Assembly: GCF_030272615.1 (NCBI RefSeq)
Contig: NW_026729165.1
Location: forward strand, 67,501 to 105,000
DNA length: 37,500 nt
Direction of reading: 5' to 3'
From: Cryptomeria japonica
Lineage: Eukaryota > Streptophyta > Pinopsida > Cupressales > Cupressaceae
Each line of letters begins with the position of its first letter. Position 1 is the first letter of the stretch. Under the pieces are notes generated by a model. It was not told the DNA's origin. It ran no database searches and saw only the letters and a list, made by a program, of their open reading frames with translations. The translations under genes and the position numbers were made by a program. Shown here piece by piece: positions 1 to 11,194 of the stretch.

Positions 1-358
1 ACCACGGTGCGCAACGCCGGTGGGCACCCGGGAGTGCTTCGAAGTGTGCTCCAAGGTGCTGCGTGCACGTTGTCGGAGCCCGGTTTGCCCCGGGTGCGCA
101 CCTCGCGTGCACCTTCGTCGGGGTGGGCACCTTGGCTGGGTTTGCCCCGGCTGCGCTCCGAAGCGGGGTTATTGGAGCGCCGCCTCTTTTTTTGTCGGAG
201 CGTTTGGTGGGGTTTCTCGCATTGGCTCTTCCGAGGCCCGGTTGCCACCCTGGCGCGCACGAAGTCGGAAGTAGGGTTAATTGCCCGGGTGCGCACCTTT
301 GCCAGGGTGGGCACCTTACCTGGGCTGCGCACCAGGGCGGGCTCAAGATGGCACGCGC

Positions 359-455
359 GTTCCGTTTTTTTCACTATCTTTCAAAACGGAAATTTTAAAA
401 TCTCCTTTTTTTTTTGCCTTTTCTGGAAATTAGTGAAGGCAGCGCATCAAAGGTG
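359..455 (+). repeat. T-rich module 1 with hairpin and T10 tract
   Basis: TTCCGTTTT (360-368) and AAAACGGAA (383-391) form a 9-bp inverted repeat with a 14-nt loop. A T10 run (406-415) and then GCCTTTTCTGGAAATTAG follow. The same module recurs in unit A1 at about 853-955, 1938-1998 (truncated), 2621-2735 (diverged), 4585-4690, 5105-5202 and 5461-5555, and in every other A and B unit. The hairpin is intact at 4585, has one changed pair at 5105, and is disturbed at 853 and 5461. It could be a terminator, a replication-fork barrier or simply a repeat boundary. I cannot tell which. Confidence 0.6.
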
Positions 456-2620
456 CGCACCTCGCTGCCCACCTTGGTGTGCTCTGAGGTGCGCACCCGG
501 GAGCGCTACGAAGTGTGCTCCAAGGTGCGGCGTGCACGTTGTCGGAGCCCGGTTTGCCCCGGGTGCGCACCTCGCCTGCACCTTGGCCGGGGTGGGCACC
601 TTGGCTGGGTTTGCCCAGGGTGCGCTCCGAAGCGGGGTTACTGGAGCGCCCCCTCTTTTTTTGTCAGAGCGTTTGGTGGGGTTTCTCGCATTGGCTCTTC
701 CCAGGCCCGGTTGTTGGGTGCGCTCCCACCCTGGCGCGCGCGAAGTTGGAAGTTGGGTTAATTGCCCGGGCGCGCACCTTCGCCAGGGTGGGCACCTTGG
801 TGCGCACACCTTGGCTGGGCTGCGCACCAGGGCGGGCTCAAGATGGCACCAGCATTCCCTTTTTCTCACTATCTTTCAAAACGGAAATTTTAAAATCTCG
901 TTTTTTTTTTGCCTTTTATGGAAATTAGTGAAGGCATCGCATCAAAGGTGCGCACCTCGCTGCCCACCTTGGTGTGCTCCGAGGTGCCCACCACGGTGCG
1001 CAACGCCGGTGCGAACCCGGGAGCGCCCCGATGTGTGCTCCAAGGTGCGGCGTGCACGAAGTCGGACCCCGGTTTGCCCCGGGTGCGCACCTCGCGTGCA
1101 CCTTGGTGCGCACACCTTGGCTGGGTTGCGCGGCCTGGTGGGCACCATGGTGCGCACCAAGGAGCGCTCCGAAGTGTGCTCCAAGGTGCGGCGTGCACGA
1201 AGTCGGAGCCCGGTTTGCCCCGGGTACGCACCTCGCGTGCACCTTCGCCGGGGTGGGCACCTCGGCTGGGTTGCGCGCCCTGGTGCGCACCAAGGAGCGC
1301 TCCGAAGTGTGCTCCAAGGTGCGGCGTGCACGAAGTCGGAGCCCGGTTTGCCCCGGGTGCGCACCTTCGCCGCGGTGCGCACCATGGCGTGCACGAAGTC
1401 GGAGCCCGGTTTGCCCCGGGTGCGCACCTCGCGTGCACCTTCGGCGGGGTTGCGCGCCCTGGTGGGCACCATGGTGCGCACCAAGGAGCGCTCCGAAGTG
1501 TGCTCCAAGGTGCGGCGTGCACGAAGTCGGAGCCCGGTTTGCCCCGGGTGCGCACCTCGCGTGCACCTTCGGCGGGGTTGCGCGCCCTGGTGGGCACCAT
1601 GGTGCGCACCAAGGAGCGCTCCGAAGTGTGCTCCAAGGTGCGGCGTGCACGAAGTCGGAGCCCGGTTTGCCCCGGGTGCGCACCTCGCGTGCACCTTCGC
1701 CGCGGTGGGCACCATGGCGTGCACGAAGTCGGAGCCCGGTTTGCCCCGGGTGCGCACCTCGCGTGCACCTTCGCCGGGGTGGGCACCTCGGCTGGGTTGC
1801 GCGCCCTGGTGCGCACCAAGGAGCGCTCCGAAGTGTGCTCCAAGGTGCGGCGTGCACGAAGTCGGAGCCCGGTTTGCCCCGGGTGCGCACCTCGCGTGCA
1901 CCTTCGCCAGGGTGGGCACCTCGGTGCGCACACCTTCTCAATGTTTTCTTGCCTTTTCTGGAAATTGGTGAAGGCAGCGCATCAAAGGTGCGCACCTCGG
2001 TGTGCTCCGAGGTGCGAACCCGAGAGCGCTCCGAGGTGCCCACGAAGTCGAAAGTCGGGTTAATTGCATTGTTTTCCCCGGGTGCGCTCCGAGGTGCGCA
2101 ACATCGGCGCGCACCAAGGAGGGCTCCGAAGTGTGCTCCAAGGTGCGCACGATGGCGTGCACCTCTGGTGCGCACGATTCGGAGCTCGGTTTGACCGGGG
2201 TGCGCACACCTTGGCTGGGTTGCGCACCTTTTGTGCGCTCCAAGGTGCGCACGAAGTCGGAGCTCGGTTTGCCCCGGGTGCGCACCTTCGCCAGGGTGCG
2301 CACCTTGATGCGCACGCCTTGGCTGGGCTGCGCACCTTGGTGGGCGCCATGGTGCGCACCTTTCGTGCGCTCCAAGGTGCGCACGAAGTCGGAGCTCGGT
2401 TTGCCCCGGGTGCGCACCTTGGTGGGCGCCATGGTGCACTCCGAGGTGCCCAAGATTGGTGCGCACCAAGGAGCGCTCCGAAGTGCGCTCCAAGGTGCGC
2501 GCGAAGTCGAAAGTTGGGTTAATTGTCCGGTTTGCCTCGGGTGCGCACCTTGCGTGCACCTTCGCCAGGGTGGGCGCCTTGGTGCGCACACCTTGGCTGG
2601 GCTGCGCACACCTTGGCACC

Positions 2621-2735
2621 CGCGTTTCCTTCATTTTAAATTTTTTTTTTTTACAATCTCTCAAGTGGGAAATTCTATAATCTCAACTTTTTTTGCCTTT
2701 TCAGGAAACTTTTGAATGGAGCGCATCATTGGTGC
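2621..2735 (+). repeat. Diverged T-rich module before the 5S domain
   Basis: A T12-containing stretch is followed by a second T7 run and GCCTTTTCAGGAAAC, then GGAGCGCATCATTGGTGCGC. It aligns with the other T-rich modules but is clearly diverged (TCTCAAGTGGGAAATTC replaces TTTCAAAACGGAAATTT). It marks the change from GC-rich subrepeats to the 5S-bearing part of unit A. Copies lie at +7923 and +15846 and, in A4, near 24039. Confidence 0.55.
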
Positions 2736-2739
2736 GCTC

Positions 2740-3140
2740 CGAAGTGTGCTCCAAAGCTCTCTCCAGCTGCGTGCACCTGCCCCGGCCGCGCACCCGGCCC
2801 CGCCCAGCTTCGCTCACCTGTCCCGGGCGTCTGGTGCGGAACCTTAGAGTAAGAAACATCACCGTGCACCTTGGCCAACGTGCGCGACTCGACCGAGCGC
2901 GCACTGGCCGAGGTGCACACCGATTTCACCTGGGTGCGCGCGCAGCACCTCGGGCGCACCGGGGTGCGCGCACAACGCCCGGGTTGCACCGTGGCCTGTG
3001 TGCTCGGGGCGCCTCGGGTGCGCGCTCGGTGTCGCCCCCGCGCGCGCGGTAGTGCGGGCAGCGCACCCCGGCCCGGCCCGGCCCCGACGAGAACGCAAAC
3101 GGGCAAAAGGTTTATTCAAATAGCATTGCGACGCCCGGCG
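2740..3140. other. GC-rich 5S downstream flank, no gene seen
   Basis: This is very GC-rich sequence lying 3' of the minus-strand 5S gene, with CCCGG, GCGCGC and GTGCGCGC runs. It is not made of the 128-bp subrepeats. No RNA gene, promoter or credible coding sequence was recognised. It is present once per A unit. Confidence 0.6.
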
Positions 3141-3147
3141 AAAAACT

Positions 3148-3153
3148 AAAAAA
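3148..3153 (-). terminator. Pol III terminator of 5S copy 1
   Basis: On the minus strand TTTTTT follows the 5S 3' end directly, with a second run, TTTTT, at 3141-3145. A run of four or more T is the standard Pol III stop. Identical sites serve the other copies at 11071-11076, 18994-18999 and 24566-24571. Confidence 0.9.
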
Positions 3154-3271
3154 GGGTGCAACACCGGGACTTCCCGGGAGGTCACCCATCCCAGTACTAC
3201 TCCGGCCCAAGCGCGCTTAACTGCGGAGTTCTGATGGGATCCGGTGCACTAACGCTGGTATGATCGCACCC
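3154..3271 (-). rRNA. 5S rRNA: 5S ribosomal RNA gene, copy 1
   Basis: This encodes the 118-nt 5S rRNA of the large ribosomal subunit, transcribed by Pol III. Read on the minus strand it starts GGGTGCGATCATACCAGCG and ends GGTGTTGCACCC. The ends pair (GGGTGC with GCACCC) to form helix I. The internal promoter is intact: box A AGTTAAGCGCGCTTGGGC (nt 50-67) and box C GGATGGGTGACC (nt 81-92), the TFIIIA-binding region. Length is within the usual plant range of about 118-121 nt, and a T6 terminator follows. It lies inside the 35S spacer and points against the plus-strand Pol I promoters. All four copies in the window are identical by eye. With intact boxes, ends and terminator it should be functional. 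It is too complete to be a pseudogene or a 5S-derived fragment in a TRIM element. Confidence 0.98.
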
Positions 3272-3300
3272 GTTATGAGCTTGTCGCAGTGTGTACTTAG
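3272..3300 (-). promoter_or_regulatory. 5S upstream promoter region, copy 1
   Basis: On the minus strand TAAGTA lies at -28 to -23 and C at -1. This matches the plant 5S pattern of a TATA-like box near -28 and a C at -1. A GC pair falls at -9/-8, slightly closer to the start than the usual -12. The same sequence precedes the other copies at 11195-11223, 19118-19146 and 24690-24718. Confidence 0.7.
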
Positions 3301-3670
3301 CAAACCGCGACCCACGTGCGAATCCACCCCGGCCACCCACCCCCGTCGAGGTGCACACCCTCCCTCGCGAAGTGCGCCCCGTTCGCCAAGTGTGAGCCCT
3401 GCCCGGGTGCGCGCACCTTGCTAGGGCGTCGGGTGTGCACCCGGCCCGGCCTACGTGCGTGCACCTGGAGGGGGCGTCGTGTGCGTGCAGTGTCCCGTCT
3501 GCAACGCGGTGCCCACACACCACCTCGGGCGCAACGACCTGCGCTCACATGTGGGCCGAGTGCACCTTGGTGCATGTTCGGGGCGCCTCGGGTGCACGCT
3601 CGATCTTGCCCCGGTGCACCAAGGCGCTCGGTTTGCCCCGGGTGCGCACTTGGTGCAAGGTGGGCACCCA
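3301..3670. other. GC-rich flank upstream of 5S, no gene seen
   Basis: This GC-rich stretch lies beyond the 5S promoter. It has GGTGCAC, CGGGTGCGCGCACC and CACCTTGG words that relate it loosely to the surrounding spacer repeats. No stable RNA gene or credible coding sequence was recognised. One copy occurs per A unit, and the A4 copy has a single G-to-A change near 25048. Confidence 0.5.
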
Positions 3671-4010
3671 AAATAGGGATCAAGCACCAAAACACAAGTT
3701 TCGGGATGCAAAATGGGACCCAAGGACCACAAATGCGTTCCAAGACCCATGATGGGTCCACGAGAACAAAAATGTGTTCCGAGACTTAATAAACAAATAT
3801 TGGGTTTTAGGAGAAGAAACATGCTCTGATGCCCAAAACGAGAATCGACCCCGAAAAGGCCACAGGCCAAAAGTGGGATGCGAGACAAAAAAAAATGGGA
3901 CCCGAGGACCAAAATTGGGTTCCCAGGTCGAAGACAGGGCAACCGGACAAGAAACGACCTCTAAGGCTCGAAATGAGTCCCGACGACTAAAACTTGACAA
4001 GAAGCACCCA
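3671..4010. repeat. A-rich stretch with decayed short repeats
   Basis: The base composition switches abruptly from GC-rich to A-rich. Phrases such as ATGGGACCCAAGGACCA, ATGGGACCCGAGGACCA, GTTCCAAGAC and GTTCCGAGAC recur loosely every 35-45 bp, suggesting an old tandem repeat. GACCCAT-G-ATGGGTC (3744-3758) is a 7-bp inverted repeat. No gene was found. Copies follow each 5S gene at +7923, +15846 and +21418. Confidence 0.5.
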
Positions 4011-4068
4011 TCAGGCACCCAACTCGACACCCATGGGATGCCGACCCACCCGGGCTTCCACCTAGCAC

Positions 4069-4522
4069 ACCTTGGCACCCACCCACCCTCGCACCCAACC
4101 TCGCACCCAACTTAGCACCTTTGAACCCACATTGGCACTCACCCTGACCCTGGCACCTTGGAACCCACATTGGCACTCACCTTGACCCTGGCACCCACCT
4201 TTGCACTCACCTTGGGACCCACCCTGGCTCCCACCTCGGCACCCACCCAGACACCCACCTTGGTTCCTTGGCACCCACCTTGGATCCTTGGCACCCACCC
4301 CGACACCCACCTTGGCACGCAACTTGGCTACTTGCCACCCACCTTGGCTCCTTGACGCCCACCCCGACAACCACCCCGTGACCTACCCTGGCTAGGGTTG
4401 GTGCACACCCACCCTGGTGCCCACCTTGGCACCCACCCTATGACCCACCTTGGCACGCACCTTAGTACCCACCCCGTTACCCACCCTAGGACCCACCCCG
4501 TGACCCACCTTGGCCAGGGTGG
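4069..4522 (+). repeat. CACCC/CCTTGG simple array, copy 1
   Basis: This is a low-complexity array of CACCCACCTTGG, CACCCACCCTGG and GACCCACCCCG phrases with an irregular period of about 10-25 bp. The minus strand is G-rich with GGTGGGTG runs. It sits between the A-rich stretch and the next T-rich subrepeat. Near-identical copies are at 11992-12445 and 19915-20368, and an expanded one starts at 25487. Confidence 0.9.
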
Positions 4523-5572
4523 GTGCCTTGGTGCGCACAACTTGCCTGGGCTGCACACCAGGGCGGGCTCAAGATGGCACCCGCGTTCCGTTTTTTTCAC
4601 TATCTTTCAAAACGGAAATTTTAAAATCTCATTTTTTTCTTTTTTTTGCCTTTTCTGGAAATTAGTGAAGGCAGCGCATCAAAGGTGCGCAATGCTGGTG
4701 CGAACCCGGGAGCGCTCCGATGTGTGCTCCAAGGTGCGGCGTGCACGAAGTCCGAGCCCGGTTTGCCCCGGGTGCGCACCTCGCGTGCACCTTCGCCGGG
4801 GTGAGCACCTTGGCTGGGTTGCGCGCCCTGGTGCGTACCAAGGAGCGCTCTGAAGTGTGCTCCAAGGTGCGGCGTGCACGAAGTCGGAGCCCGGTTTGCC
4901 CCGGGTGTGCACCTCGGGTGCGCACCTCGCGTGCACCTTCGCTGCGGTGGGCACCTTGGCTGGGTTGCGCGCCTTGGTGGGCACCATGCAGTGCACGAAG
5001 TCGGAGCCCGGTTTGCCCCGGGCGCGCACCTCCGCCAGGGTGGGCACCTTGGTGCGCACAACTTGCCTGGGCTGCGCATCAGGAAGGGCTCAAGATGGCA
5101 CCCGCGTTCCGTTTTTTTCACTATCTTTCAGAACGGAAATTTTAAAATATCGTTTTTTTTTGCCTTTTCTGGAAATTAGTGAAGGCAGCGCATCAAAGGT
5201 GCGCAACGCTGGTGCGAACCTGGGAGCGCTCCGATGTGTGCTCCAAGGTGCGGCGTGCACGAAGTCGGAGCCCGGTTTGCCTCGGGTGCGCCCTGGTGGG
5301 CACCATGGTGCGCACCAAGGAGCGCTCCGAAGTGTGCTCCAAGGTGCGGCCTGCACGAAGTCGGAGCCCGGTTTGCCCCGGGTGTGCACCTCGGGTGGGC
5401 ACCTTGGTGCGCATGCCTTGCCTGGGCTGCGCACCAGGGCGGGCTCAAGATGGCACCCGCGTTCCTTTTTTTTCACTATCTTTCAAAACGGAAATTTTAA
5501 AATCTCATTTTTTTTTGCCTTTTTCTGGAAATTAGTGAAGGCAGCGCATCAAAGGTGCGCACCTCGCTGCCC

Positions 5573-7923
5573 ACCACGGTGCGCAACGCCGGTGGGCACC
5601 CGGGAGTGCTTCGAAGTGTGCTCCAAGGTGCTGCGTGCACGTTGTCGGAGCCCGGTTTGCCCCGGGTGCGCACCTCGCGTGCACCTTCGTCGGGGTGGGC
5701 ACCTTGGCTTGGTTTGCCCCGGCTGCGCTCCGAAGCGGGGTTATTGGAGCGCCGCCTCTTTTTTTGTCGGAGCGTTTGGTGGGGTTTCTCGCATTGGCTC
5801 TTCCGAGGCCCGGTTGCCACCCTGGCGCGCACGAAGTCGGAAGTAGGGTTAATTGCCCGGGTGCGCACCTTTGCCAGGGTGGCACCTTACCTGGGCTGCG
5901 CACCAGGGCGGGCTCAAGATGGCACGCGCGTTCCGTTTTTTTCACTATCTTTCAAAACGGAAATTTTAAAATCTCCTTTTTTTTTTGCCTTTTCTGGAAA
6001 TTAGTGAAGGCAGCGCATCAAAGGTGCGCACCTCGCTGCCCACCTTGGTGTGCTCTGAGGTGCGCACCCGGGAGCGCTACGAAGTGTGCTCCAAGGTGCG
6101 GCGTGCACGTTGTCGGAGCCCGGTTTGCCCCGGGTGCGCACCTCGCCTGCACCTTGGCCGGGGTGGGCACCTTGGCTGGGTTTGCCCAGGGTGCGCTCCG
6201 AAGCGGGGTTACTGGAGCGCCCCCTCTTTTTTTGTCAGAGAGTTTGGTGGGGTTTCTCGCATTGGCTCTTCCCAGGCCCGGTTGTTGGGTGCGCTCCCAC
6301 CCTGGCGCGCGCGAAGTTGGAAGTTGGGTTAATTGCCCGGGCGCGCACCTTCGCCAGGGTGGGCACCTTGGTGCGCAAACCTTGGCTGGGCTGCGCACCA
6401 GGGCGGGCTCAAGATGGCACCAGCATTCCCTTTTTCTCACTATCTTTCAAAACGGAAATTTTAAAATCTCGTTTTTTTTTTGCCTTTTATGGAAATTAGT
6501 GAAGGCATCGCATCAAAGGTGCGCACCTCGCTGCCCACCTTGGTGTGCTCCGAGGTGCCCACCACGGTGCGCAACGCCGGTGCGAACCCGGGAGCGCCCC
6601 GATGTGTGCTCCAAGGTGCGGCGTGCACGAAGTCGGACCCCGGTTTGCCCCGGGTGCGCACCTCGCGTGCACCTTGGTGCGCACACCTTGGCTGGGTTGC
6701 GCGGCCTGGTGGGCACCATGGTGCGCACCAAGGAGCGCTCCGAAGTGTGCTCCAAGGTGCGGCGTGCACGAAGTCGGAGCCCGGTTTGCCCCGGGTGCGC
6801 ACCTTCGCCGCGGTGGGCACCATGGCGTGCACGAAGTCGGAGCCCGGTTTGCCCCGGGTGCGCACCTCGCGTGCACCTTCGCCGGGGTGGGCACCTCGGC
6901 TGGGTTGCGCGCCCTGGTGCGCACCAAGGAGCGCTCTGAAGTGTGCTCCAAGGTGCGGCGTGCACGAAGTCGGAGCCCGGTTTGCCCCGGGTGTGCACCT
7001 CGCGTGCACCTTCGCTGCGGTGGGCACCTTGGCTGGGTTGCGCGCCTTGGTGGGCACCATGCAGTGCACGAAGTCGGAGCCCGGTTTGCCCCGGGCGCGC
7101 ACCTCCGCCAGGGTGGGCACCTTGGTGCGCACAACTTGCCTGGGCTGCGCACCAGGAAGGGCTCAAGATGGCACCCGCGTTCCGTTTTTTTCACTATCTT
7201 TCAGAACGGAAATTTTAAAATATCGTTTTTTTTTGCCTTTTCTGGAAATTAGTGAAGGCAGCGCATCAAAGGTGCGCAACGCTGGTGCGAACCTGGGAGC
7301 GCTCCGATGTGTGCTCCAAGGTGCGGCGTGCACGAAGTCGGACCCCGGTTTGCCCCGGGTGCGCACCTCGCGTGCACCTTGGTGCGCACACCTTGGCTGG
7401 GTTGCGCGCCCTGGTGGGCACCATGGTGCGCACCAAGGAGCGCTCCGAAGTGTGCTCCAAGGTGCGGCGTGCACGAAGTCGGAGCCCGGTTTGCCCCGGG
7501 TGCGCACCTCGCGTGCACCTTCGCCGCGGTGGGCACCATGGCGTGCACGAAGTCGGAGCCCGGTTTGCCCCGGGTGCGCACCTCGCGTGCACCTTCGCCG
7601 GGGTGGGCACCTTGGTGTGCAGACCTTGGCTGGGTTGCGCGCCCTGGTGGGCACCATGGTGCGCACCAAGGAGCGCTCCGAAGTGTGCTCCAAGGTGCGG
7701 CCTGCACGAAGTCGGAGCCCGGTTTGCCCCGGGTGTGCACCTCGGGTGGGCACCTTGGTGCGCATGCCTTGCCTGGGCTGCGCACCAGGGCGGGCTCAAG
7801 ATGGCACCCGCGTTCCTTTTTTTTCACTATCTTTCAAAACGGAAATTTTAAAATCTCATTTTTTTTTGCCTTTTTCTGGAAATTAGTGAAGGCAGCGCAT
7901 CAAAGGTGCGCACCTCGCTGCCC
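5573..7923 (+). repeat. IGS unit B1 (2351 bp, lacks 5S)
   Basis: This unit starts with about 1.2 kb homologous to the start of unit A. It then joins A-type 128-bp subrepeats to sequence matching the end of A (from about 4849), skipping the 5S gene, A-rich stretch and CACCC block. Its last 600 bp hold extra 128-bp subrepeats that A lacks there, so it is a mosaic and not a simple deletion. It differs from A by GGCTTGGTTTGCC (near 5706), a lost G in GCCAGGGTGGCACC (near 5875), GTCAGAGAG (near 6235) and GCGCAAACC (near 6373). All four are shared with B2. Confidence 0.93.
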
Positions 7924-10900
7924 ACCACGGTGCGCAACGCCGGTGGGCACCCGGGAGTGCTTCGAAGTGTGCTCCAAGGTGCTGCGTGCACGTTGTCGGA
8001 GCCCGGTTTGCCCCGGGTGCGCACCTCGCGTGCACCTTCGTCGGGGTGGGCACCTTGGCTGGGTTTGCCCCGGCTGCGCTCCGAAGCGGGGTTATTGGAG
8101 CGCCGCCTCTTTTTTTGTCGGAGCGTTTGGTGGGGTTTCTCGCATTGGCTCTTCCGAGGCCCGGTTGCCACCCTGGCGCGCACGAAGTCGGAAGTAGGGT
8201 TAATTGCCCGGGTGCGCACCTTTGCCAGGGTGGGCACCTTACCTGGGCTGCGCACCAGGGCGGGCTCAAGATGGCACGCGCGTTCCGTTTTTTTCACTAT
8301 CTTTCAAAACGGAAATTTTAAAATCTCCTTTTTTTTTTGCCTTTTCTGGAAATTAGTGAAGGCAGCGCATCAAAGGTGCGCACCTCGCTGCCCACCTTGG
8401 TGTGCTCTGAGGTGCGCACCCGGGAGCGCTACGAAGTGTGCTCCAAGGTGCGGCGTGCACGTTGTCGGAGCCCGGTTTGCCCCGGGTGCGCACCTCGCCT
8501 GCACCTTGGCCGGGGTGGGCACCTTGGCTGGGTTTGCCCAGGGTGCGCTCCGAAGTGGGGTTACTGGAGCGCCCCCTCTTTTTTTGTCAGAGCGTTTGGT
8601 GGGGTTTCTCGCATTGGCTCTTCCCAGGCCCGGTTGTTGGGTGCGCTCCCACCCTGGCGCGCGCGAAGTTGGAAGTTGGGTTAATTGCCCGGGCGCGCAC
8701 CTTCGCCAGGGTGGGCACCTTGGTGCGCACACCTTGGCTGGGCTGCGCACCAGGGCGGGCTCAAGATGGCACCAGCATTCCCTTTTTCTCACTATCTTTC
8801 AAAACGGAAATTTTAAAATCTCGTTTTTTTTTTGCCTTTTATGGAAATTAGTGAAGGCATCGCATCAAAGGTGCGCACCTCGCTGCCCACCTTGGTGTGC
8901 TCCGAGGTGCCCACCACGGTGCGCAACGCCGGTGCGAACCCGGGAGCGCCCCGATGTGTGCTCCAAGGTGCGGCGTGCACGAAGTCGGACCCCGGTTTGC
9001 CCCGGGTGCGCACCTCGCGTGCACCTTGGTGCGCACACCTTGGCTGGGTTGCGCGGCCTGGTGGGCACCATGGTGCGCACCAAGGAGCGCTCCGAAGTGT
9101 GCTCCAAGGTGCGGCGTGCACGAAGTCGGAGCCCGGTTTGCCCCGGGTACGCACCTCGCGTGCACCTTCGCCGGGGTGGGCACCTCGACTGGGTTGCGCG
9201 CCCTGGTGCGCACCAAGGAGCGCTCCGAAGTGTGCTCCAAGGTGCGGCGTGCACGAAGTCGGAGCCCGGTTTGCCCCGGGTGCGCACCTTCGCCGCGGTG
9301 CGCACCATGGCGTGCACGAAGTCGGAGCCCGGTTTGCCCCGGGTGCGCACCTCGCGTGCACCTTCGGCGGGGTTGCGCGCCCTGGTGGGCACCATGGTGC
9401 GCACCAAGGAGCGCTCCGAAGTGTGCTCCAAGGTGCGGCGTGCACGAAGTCGGAGCCCGGTTTGCCCCGGGTGCGCACCTCGCGTGCACCTTCGGCGGGG
9501 TTGCGCGCCCTGGTGGGCACCATGGTGCGCACCAAGGAGCGCTCCGAAGTGTGCTCCAAGGTGCGGCGTGCACGAAGTCGGAGCCCGGTTTGCCCCGGGT
9601 GCGCACCTCGCGTGCACCTTCGCCGCGGTGGGCACCATGGCGTGCACGAAGTCGGAGCCCGGTTTGCCCCGGGTGCGCACCTCGCGTGCACCTTCGCCGG
9701 GGTGGGCACCTCGGCTGGGTTGCGCGCCCTGGTGCGCACCAAGGAGCGCTCCGAAGTGTGCTCCAAGGTGCGGCGTGCACGAAGTCGGAGCCCGGTTTGC
9801 CCCGGGTGCGCACCTCGCGTGCACCTTCGCCAGGGTGGGCACCTCGGTGCGCACACCTTCTCAATGTTTTCTTGCCTTTTCTGGAAATTGGTGAAGGCAG
9901 CGCATCAAAGGTGCGCACCTCGGTGTGCTCCGAGGTGCGAACCCGAGAGCGCTCCGAGGTGCCCACGAAGTCGAAAGTCGGGTTAATTGCATTGTTTTCC
10001 CCGGGTGCGCTCCGAGGTGCGCAACATCGGCGCGCACCAAGGAGGGCTCCGAAGTGTGCTCCAAGGTGCGCACGATGGCGTGCACCTCTGGTGCGCACGA
10101 TTCGGAGCTCGGTTTGACCGGGGTGCGCACACCTTGGCTGGGTTGCGCACCTTTTGTGCGCTCCAAGGTGCGCACGAAGTCGGAGCTCGGTTTGCCCCGG
10201 GTGCGCACCTTCGCCAGGGTGCGCACCTTGATGCGCACGCCTTGGCTGGGCTGCGCACCTTGGTGGGCGCCATGGTGCGCACCTTTCGTGCGCTCCAAGG
10301 TGCGCACGAAGTCGGAGCTCGGTTTGCCCCGGGTGCGCACCTTGGTGGGCGCCATGGTGCACTCCGAGGTGCCCAAGATTGGTGCGCACCAAGGAGCGCT
10401 CCGAAGTGCGCTCCAAGGTGCGCGCGAAGTCGAAAGTTGGGTTAATTGTCCGGTTTGCCTCGGGTGCGCACCTTGCGTGCACCTTCGCCAGGGTGGGCGC
10501 CTTGGTGCGCACACCTTGGCTGGGCTGCGCACACCTTGGCACCCGCGTTTCCTTCATTTTAAATTTTTTTTTTTTACAATCTCTCAAGTGGGAAATTCTA
10601 TAATCTCAACTTTTTTTGCCTTTTCAGGAAACTTTTGAATGGAGCGCATCATTGGTGCGCTCCGAAGTGTGCTCCAAAGCTCTCTCCAGCTGCGTGCACC
10701 TGCCCCGGCCGCGCACCCGGCCCCGCCCAGCTTCGCTCACCTGTCCCGGGCGTCTGGTGCGGAACCTTAGAGTAAGAAACATCACCGTGCACCTTGGCCA
10801 ACGTGCGCGACTCGACCGAGCGCGCACTGGCCGAGGTGCACACCGATTTCACCTGGGTGCGCGCGCAGCACCTCGGGCGCACCGGGGTGCGCGCACAACG

Positions 10901-11076
10901 CCCGGGTTGCACCGTGGCCTGTGTGCTCGGGGCGCCTCGGGTGCGCGCTCGGTGTCGCCCCCGCGCGCGCGGTAGTGCGGGCAGCGCACCCCGGCCCGGC
11001 CCGGCCCCGACGAGAACGCAAACGGGCAAAAGGTTTATTCAAATAGCATTGCGACGCCCGGCGAAAAACTAAAAAA

Positions 11077-11194
11077 GGGTGCAACACCGGGACTTCCCGG
11101 GAGGTCACCCATCCCAGTACTACTCCGGCCCAAGCGCGCTTAACTGCGGAGTTCTGATGGGATCCGGTGCACTAACGCTGGTATGATCGCACCC
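11077..11194 (-). rRNA. 5S rRNA: 5S ribosomal RNA gene, copy 2
   Basis: This is identical by eye to the copy at 3154: 118 nt, intact box A and box C, paired ends, T6 terminator at 11071-11076, and TAAGTA upstream at -28. It lies exactly 7923 bp from copy 1, so it was copied as part of the A+B block and did not arise by a separate insertion. Orientation is again against the plus-strand Pol I promoters. Confidence 0.98.

Larger units (their letters stand above)
1..5572 (+). repeat. IGS higher-order repeat, unit A1 (5572 bp, contains 5S)
   Basis: This is the first copy of a 5572-bp unit. Its first bases recur at 5573 (start of B1), 7924, 13496, 15847 and 21419. The window opens inside the array, so the unit boundary is arbitrary. 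In order it holds: two roughly 490-bp subrepeats ending in T-rich modules (near 359 and 853); a block of roughly 128-bp GC-rich subrepeats (about 1040-1920) built from GAAGTCGGAGCCCGG, GGTGCGCACC and GTGCACGAAG words; a more diverged stretch to 2620; a GC-rich stretch; the minus-strand 5S gene; an A-rich stretch (3671-4010); a CACCC block; and three more T-rich subrepeats. It is near-identical to A2, A3 and A4, which indicates recent homogenisation. I see no gene other than 5S in it. Confidence 0.95.

Noticed and set aside
925-2664. Open reading frame of 579 codons on the minus strand, with many overlapping frames of 200-660 codons in the A/B units
   Set aside because: Long frames occur in nearly all six frames of the same GC-rich repeat. 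The products are repeats of Arg/Pro/His/Cys-rich words, they start and stop at repeat boundaries, and they recur with each unit. This is stop-codon poverty, not coding sequence.
3154-3271. 5S-derived TRIM retroelement (Cassandra type)
   Set aside because: The 5S gene is complete with paired ends and terminator. No long terminal repeats, primer-binding site or target duplication are visible.
4069-4522. Telomere-like or transposon sequence in the CACCC array
   Set aside because: The phrases do not match TTTAGGG/CCCTAAA, and there are no terminal inverted repeats or transposase remnants.
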